In this document: one piece after another, positions 25,440-36,956 of the stretch | Position numbering within the stretch: position 1 is the first letter of the stretch | Layout of the letters: every line of letters starts with the position of its first letter | Source of the DNA: Diogma glabrata | Lineage: Eukaryota; Arthropoda; Insecta; Diptera; Cylindrotomidae | Length of the DNA stretch: 64,000 bases | Direction of reading: 5' to 3' | Assembly (NCBI GenBank): GCA_963693315.1 | Contig: OY856186.1 | Coordinates: 88,975,534-89,039,533, forward strand | The notes under the pieces: model-generated | The model's database searches: none | Told to the model about the DNA's origin: nothing | The model's input: the letters and a program-made list of their open reading frames with translations, nothing else | Made by a program: the position numbers and the translations under genes

Positions 25440-25970
25440 ATCAACTACTTGTATTGCTGCTTTCCAATCCGTCAAAAATGTCGCAAGCGATTTCGCCTAC
25501 GGCAATTGTACACATTAATGACATATTTCAAAATCAACAAAGGTGCAGGGTTCTGTTGGATTCGGGGTCACAAACTTTCTTCATCTCGGAAATGTGCGTG
25601 CGAAGATTGCAATTACCACAACAACGTGCAAATGTAAGCGTCACTGGACTTACTTCGGCGTCTGTAACTTCCAAGGGAAAGGTGATTTTAACTTTGCCAT
25701 CATTGTGCGATGTCAGAATACAAGTACAGGTAACAGCCTTAATCATTAATAGTCTGCCTAGTCTACCAACCTGCAGCATCCAACCATATAAGAGAAGCGG
25801 TTTTCAAATTGAACAACGATTGAAGCCGATCCGAATTACAATATATCTGCCCCTATAGACATACTATTGGGAGCAGACAAGGTCTTTGAGATCTTAGATG
25901 GTGCTCAAAAACAATTTAACACGACCATCCTCCACAAGACGCTATTCGGTTGGATCTTATCCGGACAATA
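25440..25970 (+). pseudogene. BEL/Pao retroviral-type aspartic protease region
   Basis: The frame 25454-25858 reads RVLLDSGSQTFFISEMC, with the aspartic-protease active site D-S-G (family: LLDSGSQ), then VTGLTSASVTSKGKV. After a frameshift near 25850 it continues PIDILLGADKVFEIL and LFGWILSGQ, the conserved linker of BEL Pol just before RT. A TAA follows GWILSGQ. The enzyme would have cut the Gag-Pol precursor. Confidence 0.85.
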
Positions 25971-26029
25971 ATTATCGGTGCAAAGAGAAGTAAAGTCATT
26001 CACCAGTACTCAACTTAATATAAAACTAA

Positions 26030-27590
26030 CCATGGATATAGATGATAACTTACGTAAATTCTGGGAGCCACCTCAAACCAACGATACCTCTCCAGAAGAT
26101 ATAGCATGTGAAGAGTATTATTCAGCTTCACACAAGATACAGGAAAATGGCCGTTATGTCGTTAGACTTCCGTTCAAAGAATCCTCTCCCAAACCAGGCA
26201 ATTCTTTGATTGTCGCGACTCGATGACTCTTTGCTATGGAACGCAAATTATCAAAAGATACTGAATTGAAGGAACTTTACATTCAACAAATTAGAGAATA
26301 TTTGGAACTGGGACACATCACGAAAGTGCTCTCAATTCAACTCAGCTTACCAGATGAATCTTAGTTCTATTTGCCTCATCATCCAGTGATTAAATTAGAC
26401 ACAGCAACAACAAACGTGAGAATCGTTTTTGACGGTTGCAGTAAGTCTAGCACTGGTGTGACCTTAAATGAAAAATTGAAAGTAAAACCAACTATAACCT
26501 ACGTTATGGGCAATTTTAATACGTTTTCGGGGTCATAGAATAGCAATAACAGCTGACATCGAAAAAATGTATCGGCAAGTTATAGTTAACAATGAAGACA
26601 GCGAATATAAAAGTTTACTTTGGCGGCAGGAAACTAATCAACAAATCCGCCATTATAAATTAAATAGGGTAATGTTTGGTCTGGCCTGTTCCTCATACCT
26701 AGCGATATGATCTCTACAACAACTGGCCCGTGATGAAGCAAATGACACAATTAAACAACAGATACATAACGATTTTTACGTAGACGACCTTCTGTCAGGA
26801 TCCCGAGACATTCAAAACTCAGCAACTCTCAAAGAGGAATTAACAAGGGTATTGCAGCTAGGAGGGCTTAGCTTGAGAAAATGGAAATCAAATATTTCTA
26901 CTTTATGTGATGAAAATAATAGTGATACATCCACAGATCTCTGTTGTGACACAGCATCAGCGGTGAAAATTCTAGGCCTTCAGTGGCACCTTGTTGATTA
27001 CATGTTAACCTTCAGAGTCCAACAGGAACACCATAGTCCTATCACAAAGCACAAAATAATATCTGGATTTTCACGCGTGTTTGACCCACTTGGCTTCCTG
27101 TCTCCATCGATATTATTTCAGAAATTGTGGTTCCTAAAAGATATTATTTCAGAAATTGTGGTTCCTAAAAATCGATTGGGATGACCCATTTCCAGAATAT
27201 TTAGAATTTGAATACAAAAGGATCAGAGGTCAATTTAAATATTTTGAAGAGATAAAAATACCACGGTTCACCAATCATTATCAAAACATTGACTTTCACG
27301 GCTTTGCAGATGCGAGTGAAGTAGCCTATAGTGCAGTGGTATATAGCAAGGTAGTAGATGAAACGGGAAACACAATTCTAAATTTTTTAACTTCCAAAAG
27401 CAAAGTCGCACCAATAAATATCGTTATCATGATTGGAGCTGTGTGCTGCTCATCTTTTATCCAATTTAATGTCTACAGTAAAGCAAACTATAGAACCTAC
27501 AGCAAGATGTTATGCTTGGACCGATTCTGTCATCGTCTTGGCTTGGTTGTCATCCTACCCTGCCAAATGAAAGACATACGTCGCCAATAG
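26030..27590 (+). pseudogene. BEL/Pao reverse transcriptase and RNase H, frameshifted
   Basis: The RT part shows LRKFWEPPQT near 26060 and ELYIQQIREYLELGH. It continues YLPHHPVIKL and VRIVFDGCSKS near 26420, then ADIEKMYRQV and MFGLACSSYLA. The catalytic YVDD box lies at 26777-26788 in NDFYVDDLLSG. The thumb region (LSLRKWKSN, KILGLQW) leads into FDPLGFLSPS. A 27-base direct repeat (ATATTATTTCAGAAATTGTGG units at about 27110-27165) shifts the frame. RNase H is recognisable by GFADASEVAYSAVVYS at about 27300-27347. At least four stops or shifts disrupt the open frame. Confidence 0.88.
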
Positions 27591-27879
27591 AACAAGTCAA
27601 ATACTCGATAAGTTACCTGGGTAACATTGGGGACATGTGAAGTCTGCAGATAATTCTTGGATTCTTCAAATATACTCAGAGTTAGTGGTCATTTGTAAAT
27701 GCTGATTGCGAATATAATATCAAACATCCAGTAATATTGCCGTCCAATCACATATATACCGAGCGGCTCATTTGGGAGATTCATATTAGCAATCTGCATG
27801 CAGGACCACTTCAACCAACCACCAATTAAAGCAAAAATATTGGATAATTGGCGGTCGCGCCAAAACTAGAATGATACTT

Positions 27880-28290
27880 AAGAAATGCGTGATTTGTGCA
27901 AAACACGCACGCAAAACTAGTGCCCAATTTGGGAAATTTACCTTCAGAACGAGTGACGCCTACAATATCAATCCATAATTGCAGTAGTGATTTCGCTAGA
28001 CCACTTTACTTTGCATCCAAAAAAGGAAGAGGTGGCACAAACCCAGTCAAAGGTTATTTATGTATTTTTATATGCCTTGCAGTAAAGGCTGTCCATATCG
28101 AAGCAGTAAGCGATATGACGAATGAAGCATTCTTAGCAGCCAAAGCGTTTAACCGCCAGACGAGGTGTGCCAAAAAAGATCTATACTGACAATGGGTCTA
28201 ACTTTATTGGAGCGAGAAGAATACTGAATGAAGCCTACGAGTTAATTAAGAACACAAATAATTACTATTTAATTTCAGAATTTTTTAGCA
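27880..28290 (+). pseudogene. BEL/Pao integrase core, truncated
   Basis: The zinc-binding side ends with CVICAKHARK-like sequence near 27890. The core shows NLPSERVTP, then SSDFARPLYF with the first catalytic Asp, YLCIFICLAVKAVHIE, and after a frameshift YTDNGSNFIGARR near 28182 with the second Asp. Sequence stops matching at SEFFSSNGF (about 28283), before the catalytic Glu. The loss coincides with the junction to the minus-strand Jockey-like fragment. Confidence 0.85.
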
Positions 28291-29379
28291 GTAACGGTTT
28301 CAGGTGTTTTATTAGCGTTATATATCTTAAATGCTTTGCGTTTATTCCTCACTGCCTCATCAACATCCCACGTGAACCAAGGCTCAGTTTTAGGAGTGAT
28401 TAATCGATTTGGAATAAACCGCCGCATTTCGTCTTTTATGATTTCAGACATTCTTATTTCCGATGTACTAGGATCTTGATCAACAAAACAAATAGTTTTC
28501 CAAGGTGTTTCATCATAAAAGTTTCTCAGTCCCTCCCAGCTGGCGCGTTTATACTTCCAAACACGACGAGGATTTGCTTTAGCCTGTGTCGGTGATGTAA
28601 ATTGCACTATTGCTGATATTTTGGGGTTGTTCAACTTTTGTCTTCGTAGTATCTGGTTCGTTTGTGAAAAACATATCCAGCAAATTATTGTTATGATGTG
28701 AATTGTCTGCGATTCTAGTGGGACACTCTATCATTTGCGCCAAACCGTGATAATCTGCGAGTATCAGTTCGGCTTGTCTTCCTACGTCGTCAGTGCGCGA
28801 TGAATACTTAAGCCATTTATTATGAATATTAAAGTCTCCAAGAATGGCCAGTCTTGCTTTGAGGTAGTCCGTGGTTATCTTGTCTAGATTAGCCGATATT
28901 TGATCGAAAAAGGGACATCCTGGGGGAGAATTTGGGGACCTGTATAATTCTATTATAAACATAGTTTCATCAACACCTGAGATCTTCAGTGCTATAGAGT
29001 TATGGTGCTTAGAGTTCAACACGTAGGCCTTAATTTTCATACGTGAAAGTGAATCTCGAACAAATACACAGACACCATGCTTGTTATAAAAGGAATGTTC
29101 CAATTTGTAACTAGGTATCCGGTATTTATCGGGATCCAACTTCGATGCTTTGCCACTAACAATTGTTTCGGTAAGAAACAATATATCAGGTTTATTTTTT
29201 TCGATGTAGTGATGAACCTCGTTTGGATTCGAATTGAGACCTCTTATGTTGGTGAAGTCAATGCTAAGCTGTTGGTTCACTCTGCGGCCATTTTGTTGAG
29301 ACAAAGACTTACCCTTTGACATTGCAAGCATAACCACTGAAATTCGGCCAGGCCTAAATTTCAACACTAAACAGTACAA
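28275..29379 (-). pseudogene. Jockey-like non-LTR ORF2, endonuclease region
   Basis: The minus-strand frame 29379-28579 encodes an AP-type endonuclease: IDFTNIRGLNSN, DILFLTETIVSG, HGVCVFVRD, ELYRSPNSPP, LAILGDFNIHNKW, IECPTRI and NLLDMFFTN. A one-base shift leads into 28634-28275, the spacer before RT: WKYKRASWEGLRNFY, PWKTICF, FIPNRLI, PWFTWDVDEAV and NKRKAFKIY. The sequence ends abruptly at TAKKF, before the RT domain, at the junction with the BEL integrase. No ORF1 is seen upstream. This endonuclease would nick the target DNA in target-primed reverse transcription. Confidence 0.88.
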
Positions 29380-30836
29380 AAGAAACTGGGTATCTCTGTC
29401 ACAAAAACACGATAGCAGATTTTATGCAACAGTAGCACGATAAGAGAAAAGCAAAAAAAAATAGGGACACAAAAGACACAGAAACAAAATTGAAGAGTAC
29501 AAATAAAGTTAAATTCGAAATTCCTAACTTTTGTCAAAAAAAGACATTTCATAATCAACTAACTGATATTTTCCAACTCCTAAAATAAGTTCAAGGTGGG
29601 AGGAGCTAGATCATGTCAAAAAACTTCACAACAAAAATCTCAATCAATCCAAAAAAAATCACTAACAACTAAAACGAAATTTTTTGTTTTCTGTTGCCAC
29701 GCAATATAAAACAAATTTATGCTTTAAAATAATAAATAAATTTATTACATCAAAGCAATAAAAAGGTAAAATTTTACCTGCCTACGTCTTGGTAATAGTA
29801 AACACAAAATACCAAATAATTTTTTAATAAAGAACAATCTCACCAATAATATAATTGTACGCGTCCGTTCTTCAATACTTTTATTTTTATAAACACTAAC
29901 ACAAACACTATAACACTTATTAGCTACTTATTAACACCTATTTTCCTATTTTCGATTATTTTTTTTTTTTCTTTTAAAATGTAGGAGACCACCTTCTTCA
30001 TCTAACTCCGAATGTTGCTTTGTTTTAAAAACTTTGTAAAATTATATGAAAATACCATGGCAACTACAATTTGTTATTCTTTTTACACTAGAGGAAAAAA
30101 ATCCATTTTCACAGGAGATTAAGCCTGCTTGAAAATAGACTTTTTATTTGCTATCATAGGCAGATATTCATAACACTTAAGAATTCTTGATAACGTCTAT
30201 GTGTCTATGTGTTGCTGTGACGGTGACACATATTCTACTTGGTATAACGCAACACTTTGTATTAAAACAAGTACAGATTTTTTTTTAATATACTATTTTA
30301 CAACATAATTAAATTCGAGGGCACCATTTACCTAATCTGCACCCATCGCTGAAATATCTTGAGCCGGCACTGAGCATTACTCTAAAACCAGAATATTTAT
30401 AACTTCTCTAATGATTATTCTCTAAAGAAATTCTCTAATGATTAAAACAATTTTTGATTTAGTTTCCATCCTTTAAATTAAAACATTCCATGTGAAAAAA
30501 ACATAAAAACATTCGTAATGAACACTGTGTATTCCTGATAGTGGAATCACTATCAGAAACATTAGAGGAGTTGCATGCCATGAAATTTTTATGTTCCCAA
30601 TTACGAGTTAGCACATTACAAATGCTGAATTACACGCAAAAGTATCACAAGAAAACAAATTCAAATGTGCAAAGAATAGAAACCCTGAGGACGCCAAAAA
30701 GATGAACAAAGACCATCACACACACCACTTCAACTACGATTACTACACTTAAAATTAAAATGTTACACTCACCCCAGTTCTGGTCGTTGATTCAACTTCA
30801 TTTCCTGGCAATTTAGATAATCATAATGAATAATCT
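29380..30836. other. 1.4 kb without a recognised gene
   Basis: AT-rich. The part nearest 29379 may be 5' untranslated sequence of the Jockey-like element. A weak match to the non-LTR 3' UTR family (TATGTGTTGCTGTGACGGTGACACATATTC) lies at about 30205-30275. Confidence 0.4.
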
Positions 30837-31055
30837 ACAAATTAATTTAATACAACAACCAATCGTAGCGACAATGGTCCCGGTGATTGTGAAATATGAA
30901 CAATAATGTAATACAACAATCAAAAGTTGCGCCGGTGGTCCCGGCCATTGTTGAATATGAACAATAATATAATACAATAATTAAAAATCAGTAATGGATC
31001 AATATAATAATAATCGTGGTACCAAAGCCACAGGCGATTGTTGAACAACTTGCCG
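30837..31055 (+). repeat. 61-bp tandem repeat, about three copies
   Basis: The landmark TAATACAACAA recurs at 30848, 30909 and (as TAATACAATAA) 30970, giving a 61-bp period. Units also share GGTCCCGG and GTTGAATATGAACAATAA. The third unit is diverged. Confidence 0.8.
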
Positions 31056-31186
31056 AAAGCATTTGATTTACTACTTCTAGATTTATATTTATTATTTCCG
31101 TAAAATAATAATCATAATTTTTTTCATCAAAATGTTCTGTTACTAGTACTTTTCAGCTATATCTAAAGGACATTTGGAATTTATGT

Positions 31187-31617
31187 ACTGAAAAAAATAT
31201 GTTCTATTTCCAATCAAAATGCAGTTGTCTCAACCTCACCGTGCTGGCAGATATGGCGAATAGAACAAATAAATTGCTTCAACAACTGAACAGTTATAGA
31301 ACGATGTAGTTGAGACAATCACATGGAATATTACTTCCTCAAATACTTTAAATTTTAAAATGAAAAATTAATGATATAAGGCCAAAGAAAATATTTTTCA
31401 TGGAAATAGTTATTAACTTTATTCAATTACTGTTATATTGGATATAATACTTTATATTTTAAATAAACCTCATTCTGTTGTCAGGAAAATGTTAACGTGT
31501 GGTTGTCCCAATCACGGTGAAATTGTTGGTAAATATTTTTTCTTTGTTTGAATACTAAACTGCTAACTTAAAGATGAAGATTTCGTTACTTAACCTTTTT
31601 TTTAGTGTGCATAATAA
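31187..31617 (-). mobile_element. MITE copy A (0.43 kb), same family as 53974-54410
   Basis: It runs from ACTGAAAAAAATATGTTC to TTTTTTTTAGTG and, in opposite orientation, matches 53974-54410 along its length. Shared landmarks are CAGTTGTCTCAACCTCACCG, GGCCAAAGAAA and TTGTCCCAATCACGGTGAAA. It is non-coding. The better-preserved copy has a TA target duplication. Confidence 0.8.
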
Positions 31618-34126
31618 AACCCAATGTAAAAAAAGTTCACTAAACGGGGTGAACCAAAAGCACGTAGTTTTAAAAAAGAATAACCAGTTATGAACATTCC
31701 ATTTTCGTTTTCATTAAGAATTGCATTATTCATTGCACAAACTAAACTGTAACACTACGCCACATGGGCTGAACCCTGACCAAGAAATTGTCCTAATGGA
31801 ATTTTTAATAATACAATTGATAATGCTGATTAATAGTAATACATTCTATAAAATATGGAATTAATAATGCCTTTCTAATTCTTGAAGAAATCGAACTACA
31901 TTTAAATTGGTTAGATCCTAACATAGACATATAATTACACCACGAAATCCAATTCAATTAAAAAATAAAACATGAATACCTTTGTTGTGATTTTTTAAAC
32001 CATTAAATCAAAAACTTAGCAACTTAGAGTTTTGCAATTATTCAGGAACTGTCTGTTCCTTCGTACATATAAATATGTCAAAAACTTAACGAAAGGAAAC
32101 CAAAAAATGAAAGAGAAACAATTGAATTTATGGTTTCGCATGGATACAATGAACGATAAGAATTATATCGACGTAGAATCGGTAAACAGCGTTTAAACGC
32201 TGATGAAATTATTTCAGAGACAACTGCCTCGTGCCTCGTAGCATATTTATGTGCGCTACTCGTCAATTAGCCAATTTATAACATTTTCTTAGTTAATTGC
32301 TTTGCTGCGTCACTCAATGTCGTCACTATCTACATATATAATAAAAATTTTGTTATATAAAGCTTTTGTCATAATATTATATGTAGATATAATACCGTTG
32401 TTCAAATTTATAAAAATTAGAATGTTCTGTAGTTGTAGAGGAAAATATTTTCTCGTTTGGGGAAATTTAAAATTTGTGTGCAATAAAAAGTATGTACAAT
32501 TTAACAAAGGGCAAGAGATGGACAATCTATATATAAATAATCGATCAAATGTTCGATCGAGGCATTATGGAAATTTGAATCAAATACATAAATTAATAGT
32601 GATATTGTACCACAAGTCTTTTAAAGTCTTTTTATTTTCATTAGCTAAGTTTTAGTGGAACTTAATTAAGCTTTGTGTATTTTAAGTGGTAACAAATTTT
32701 AAAAGAAAACCAACAAATGAAAAAAAAAATTTATAACAAATAACAAATTTATTTGTATCTTTTTATATGAGCGTGTTTCTTCTAGAAAACGGCTTCAAAG
32801 AAAGTGAAACCGTTGTTTCACCCACCCCAAAAAAAATTGGTGAAAATTAAATGAAAAATTGGTGACTAAAAAAAGATTATCATTATTTCAAAATGTTTTT
32901 AATATAAAAGATATTGATCCAGAAGGTAAAAATATTGATCGTGAATCACAATGTAATCGACTAGATTACGACTAGATCTCACGCAAAATATATATTTTAC
33001 AATATGTTATTTTTATTTTAAATACATGTCACATGTCATTTACTTGTCACAAAAAGTTATTTTATAATACAATCTTTCTATTCAATTATCATCTCAAGCA
33101 ATTTAATAATTAATTTTTTTTCTTTTCCCAACACTAAATCTGGTTAATTTAATAGATAATCTACTGTACTGTGCACAATAATCTGTATTCTATAATCTAT
33201 ATAACAATCTCTGTTCAAAATCGGCAACAAACCGTGTTGTTTTATGATCCAAAAATATCATGTAAACATCAACTTTGATAGTTAAATTCAATATCAATGA
33301 CTGAAGGCCTCCTAAAATATTTCAATGATCAAAACATTTTTAATCAATTACTTACAAACAAAACGACTTATACATATTTAAAATAAATTTAAATCTTTGT
33401 TCTAAATCCATTCTAGAGAATATTGACCACGATTCATCGATTTCTCTCTTGCATTCATTTTATTTTGTTTCTTTATTAAATTCGACATTCGAAAAATGTC
33501 TATTTACACACGGCCGTTCAATGGGTTAGTATAAAAGTTATTTTCACTTATTTAAAAAAATGTATCGATAGATTGTGACACGTTTTGTAAACCATAGTAA
33601 GCCGCACTAAAAACTTATCTATATATGTATATACCAATTTTAATTCAATTCAAATGACAAAACAGAAGTGAAGTGAGAAACAGAAATGAAGTTTCAAATA
33701 AACATTTGTATGGGAGACAGGAAGCCCCTACATATAATTCATAACGTCGTGAAATACCAAAAACAAGGAGCCAGATTTTAAAAAAATTATCGCGAAGTTA
33801 ACATATCTGAAGACATACCATGCAGCACTCCAATCTACAGGAACGCTACCAGCTGAGTGCATAGTTCACAACCAAAGTTCAATATTTTAAATAAAAGACT
33901 TTTCGCCACAAAAAAATAGGCAAACTAGGTTCTAGAAAAAAGATTTTTACTTATTTTTTGATTGAGAAATTATGAAAGAGGAAAAAGATGTATTCTGGGA
34001 AAAAATTATTAAATGTTTTGGACATCATTCGTCATTCGTCAACCATTTCTTGTCTTTGTCACTCAACAATTTTTTTTTATCTAATTAATAATTAAAAAAT
34101 TTGTTACACATCAAGATCAATTTAAG
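31618..34126. other. 2.5 kb of AT-rich DNA without a recognised gene
   Basis: Both strands were checked. Only short ORFs without recognisable motifs are present (the longest is about 117 codons at 32302-32655, low-complexity and AT-driven). Confidence 0.4.
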
Positions 34127-34240
34127 CGGGGCTCTAGTAGCGATCTTGGTTATTATAGTATTTCTAACGATGAGAAGAAGCATGCATCTGGTTCCGTTAG
34201 GCGCGCAGTTCAATTATATAAGGATCGAAACGATCATTGA
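34127..34240 (+). CDS. possible terminal exon of an unrecognised gene
   Basis: After an acceptor-like TTTAAG, a GC-richer stretch reads RGSSSDLGYYSISNDEKK, then HASGSVRRAVQLYKDRNDH and TGA at 34238-34240. An AATAAA polyadenylation signal follows at about 34287. The codons use more G and C than the flanks, which is unusual locally. The frame is open upstream to at least 34091, so the exon start is uncertain, and no upstream exon was found. A second acceptor (TTGATTTCAG) followed by a short open frame occurs at about 34438. The sequence is not recognised; it may be a true last exon, a fragment, or chance. Confidence 0.3.
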   Translation, partial: RGSSSDLGYYSISNDEKKHASGSVRRAVQLYKDRNDH

Positions 34241-36956
34241 AGCTGGGACCACCAGTGGAAATATGATTTCCTCAAACCTTTGAAAGAATAAAAAGTCAAC
34301 CGATATGTGGAAATTGATATCGTACAAAACCAATTGTTGTGGAATAATGTGCTTATGTAGCGTTTCATTATTTGTTGAATCATGATCATTGATTTTATTT
34401 TATTGTAAAGTTTAAACTAAAAATTCTTGATTTCAGGGGAAAAGGGTGTCAAGTCTACAAAGAAGTAAGAAACTGTGATTATATAAGAATGATGTTGTTC
34501 GTGGGCTGCAAACTAATTGTTAAATATTCACTGCACAAAACCTTTGTGTAATACGTATTAAAACAACGGTTAGTATACTTTAATATCGATGGAATAATTT
34601 GATTGTAAATTTAACTTGAGCTCATGCCAAACTCTATATAAGCATATAAAAAAACATACAAATTAATCCTGTTCACTGAGTTCCCTTTTTTTCTTGTTCT
34701 TAATTCGATTTTTTTTTATTTTGTAATGTTAATGCATTGTGCATTTAATTTTTGTTTTTTTTTGTATAAATTTCGTGTATTTCCTTTTTAACGTTTGCTT
34801 TTTTATTGAAACTTTTTATATATTCACCAACTCCCTATGTTACCCTCTATAAACAGAAATAGTTAGATAACGGTGTAACATAGTTGGTTAGTTATTTTAT
34901 AGAATTCTGTTGCTGCTTTCTATTTTGATTTTTTATCTAATTATAACGATCACATTTGTGCATTATTTCCTAATATTCGTTCATTTATATTTCAAAGTTG
35001 TTTATTTAGTTGAAATTTGTTTTTTTATATTATGTTGATAGTTTACATAAAATTTATTTGGTAGATAGGCGCTAGTAATATACATAAAATTAGGTTTAAA
35101 TAATAGATAAATATTGGTTTGAATTTTTTTTAAATTGAAAGCGATAAATTATAGTAATGTTGAAAATATACAAGGTGAATTGTAAATAAAGTCTATATTC
35201 TTACCTTACTTACATTTACTGTAGGTAAATTGGAGGTTAATTGTAATTATTTTTGGATAAAGAAAATGATCTTAGTATTCAAAGAGAATCACTATAATAA
35301 AAGGTTTAATTTGAAGCAATCGATTGCAATTAAAACTAAAATGTTTTCGGATTAAGCATGTTTAGTGTCATCACATCATAATAAGTCATAAATCAACGTA
35401 TCTTAATATCCGAAAATAACATGACAACTAGGGAATAGAATTGTAATTTATGTTTATTTGAGGAATTTATGAATTGACTGTAACTTTCTGATGATTAAAG
35501 TTATCATGGAAAACAAACAAAGCTAAAGAGTTCCACAGATGAGCGACTCTGATGAAAAAGCGCTTAAAGGATGCATAACATTTTGGTTTGATACTTGTTG
35601 TATACACACCTTTATATAAATTTGCTTAAAAATTAAAGATTTAGTTTTATTTTCTATGATAACTCAATATATTTCGTCTTACTAATACTAATAAAAAGAC
35701 GAAATTTATAGGGGAAACATAGAAAATTACTTTTTATTTGTCCAGCAATGGCCTAAAGTTGACAATTGTATTTTAGAGCGCACCTAATAACTGTCATCAA
35801 TATGAATCATGTTAAAATCCATGTTATTCTCAGCAAAAGCAGAAGCGCCTCAAAGTTTCATCAAATTCCTATGCGTTTGTGTTACCCTATTATATTATAT
35901 TTATAACATATTCAAACAATATTAAACACTAAACCACCAATAAGATTTAAATCACTAGATTTCAAAATTAAACAACTTTGAATTATATATATTAGATATA
36001 TTTGTTTTTGGCACTTAAACTCAAGCAATTAATAAAGTAATTTTGAATTTTTCACCCGTTTTGGGGTGACACCCGACCGTAAAAAACTTAAACAAACCAT
36101 CACAATGTTTTCAACGATAAATCACTTAGAAACTATTTTAACCAGGTTATCCATATGATTTTAATTTTTAAATTGTGATAACTTATAAATGTGTCCTATA
36201 AATGTGTTATTGGTTCAAAAAGAATCTTTTCTACTTTTTAAAATTTTTGAGTTATTACGTGAAATAAAATTTTAACAATATTAATCGAATCAACATGTTG
36301 TGCATTGAATACCATCACCACAATTACTCTATAGCTTTGAGTATTCCTATAGATACCATATTGACTTTTTTTTACAGTATATTATTTTGTATGCAAGAAT
36401 GATTCATTAACGACCAGGTCTGAAAACACATATGCTGAATAATGTATAGGAAAGAGGTTTACGTCGATAATGTGGCACCCTTTGTCGATAGGGTGCCACA
36501 CCCTTGAGTTACAATGTCTTTATTCCGAAATTATTTCTAAAATATCAGCTTAACTTTACTACCTAATATATGTTTTACATTTCAAACAAATTAATTGCAA
36601 ACAGCTAAGGAAACTAATAAACAATCAAATCACCGTTTGTAAATGATCTCAAAATAATTTGTTTTCCTTTATCTTGAAACTCAGGGAATAAATTGGAATA
36701 TATCGTTTTTCAATGGACACAAAAATAATTACTGTGGAATAAAGTGGCAGTTTTGCAAATTTGTATAGCTACAAATTTGAATAGGTATTTGTATAGATAC
36801 ATACTCATACTGTTTGTTTTCAGTTTTATATATTTGAGCAATTTCACGAAGATTCAACAACGTTTTGACTTGACCCCTTTTAATTTTGATTATTTTTTGT
36901 TTATAGATAGTCTTTGATAAATAAAAAATGCAAGTTCTCTTAGAATTTTTTTTTTC
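34241..36956. other. 2.7 kb of AT-rich DNA without a recognised gene
   Basis: No coding region was found. A perfect 11-bp hairpin lies at 36471-36500 (arms TGTGGCACCCT and AGGGTGCCACA, loop TTGTCGAT). The phrase GGGGTGACACC near 36070 also occurs near the right end of hAT relic 2. Confidence 0.4.

Larger units (their letters stand above)
23570..28290 (+). mobile_element. decayed BEL/Pao LTR retrotransposon, 3' end missing
   Basis: Gag, zinc-knuckle, protease, RT, RNase H and integrase segments follow one another in the BEL/Pao order. A possible 5' LTR or promoter region lies upstream, with a TATA-like GTATAAAAGC at 23721-23730 and an AATAAA near 23795, but its edges could not be fixed. The element stops inside the integrase core at about 28283, where an oppositely oriented non-LTR fragment begins, so no 3' LTR remains. 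Many frameshifts and stops show that it is inactive. Confidence 0.85.

Noticed and set aside
30837..31055. 61-bp repeats as a CRISPR array
   Set aside because: Only three imperfect tandem units without spacers, in a eukaryotic context.
32302..32655. ORF of 117 codons
   Set aside because: AT-driven composition, no recognisable domain, and no splice or promoter context.
34101..34283. ORF of 60 codons with a hydrophobic start
   Set aside because: It overlaps the more coding-like frame 34127-34240 in another phase and has no support.
36050..36080. GGGGTGACACC near 36070 as an end of hAT relic 2
   Set aside because: It matches only a short phrase, in the orientation of a right end, with no CAGTGGCGTAG terminus nearby.
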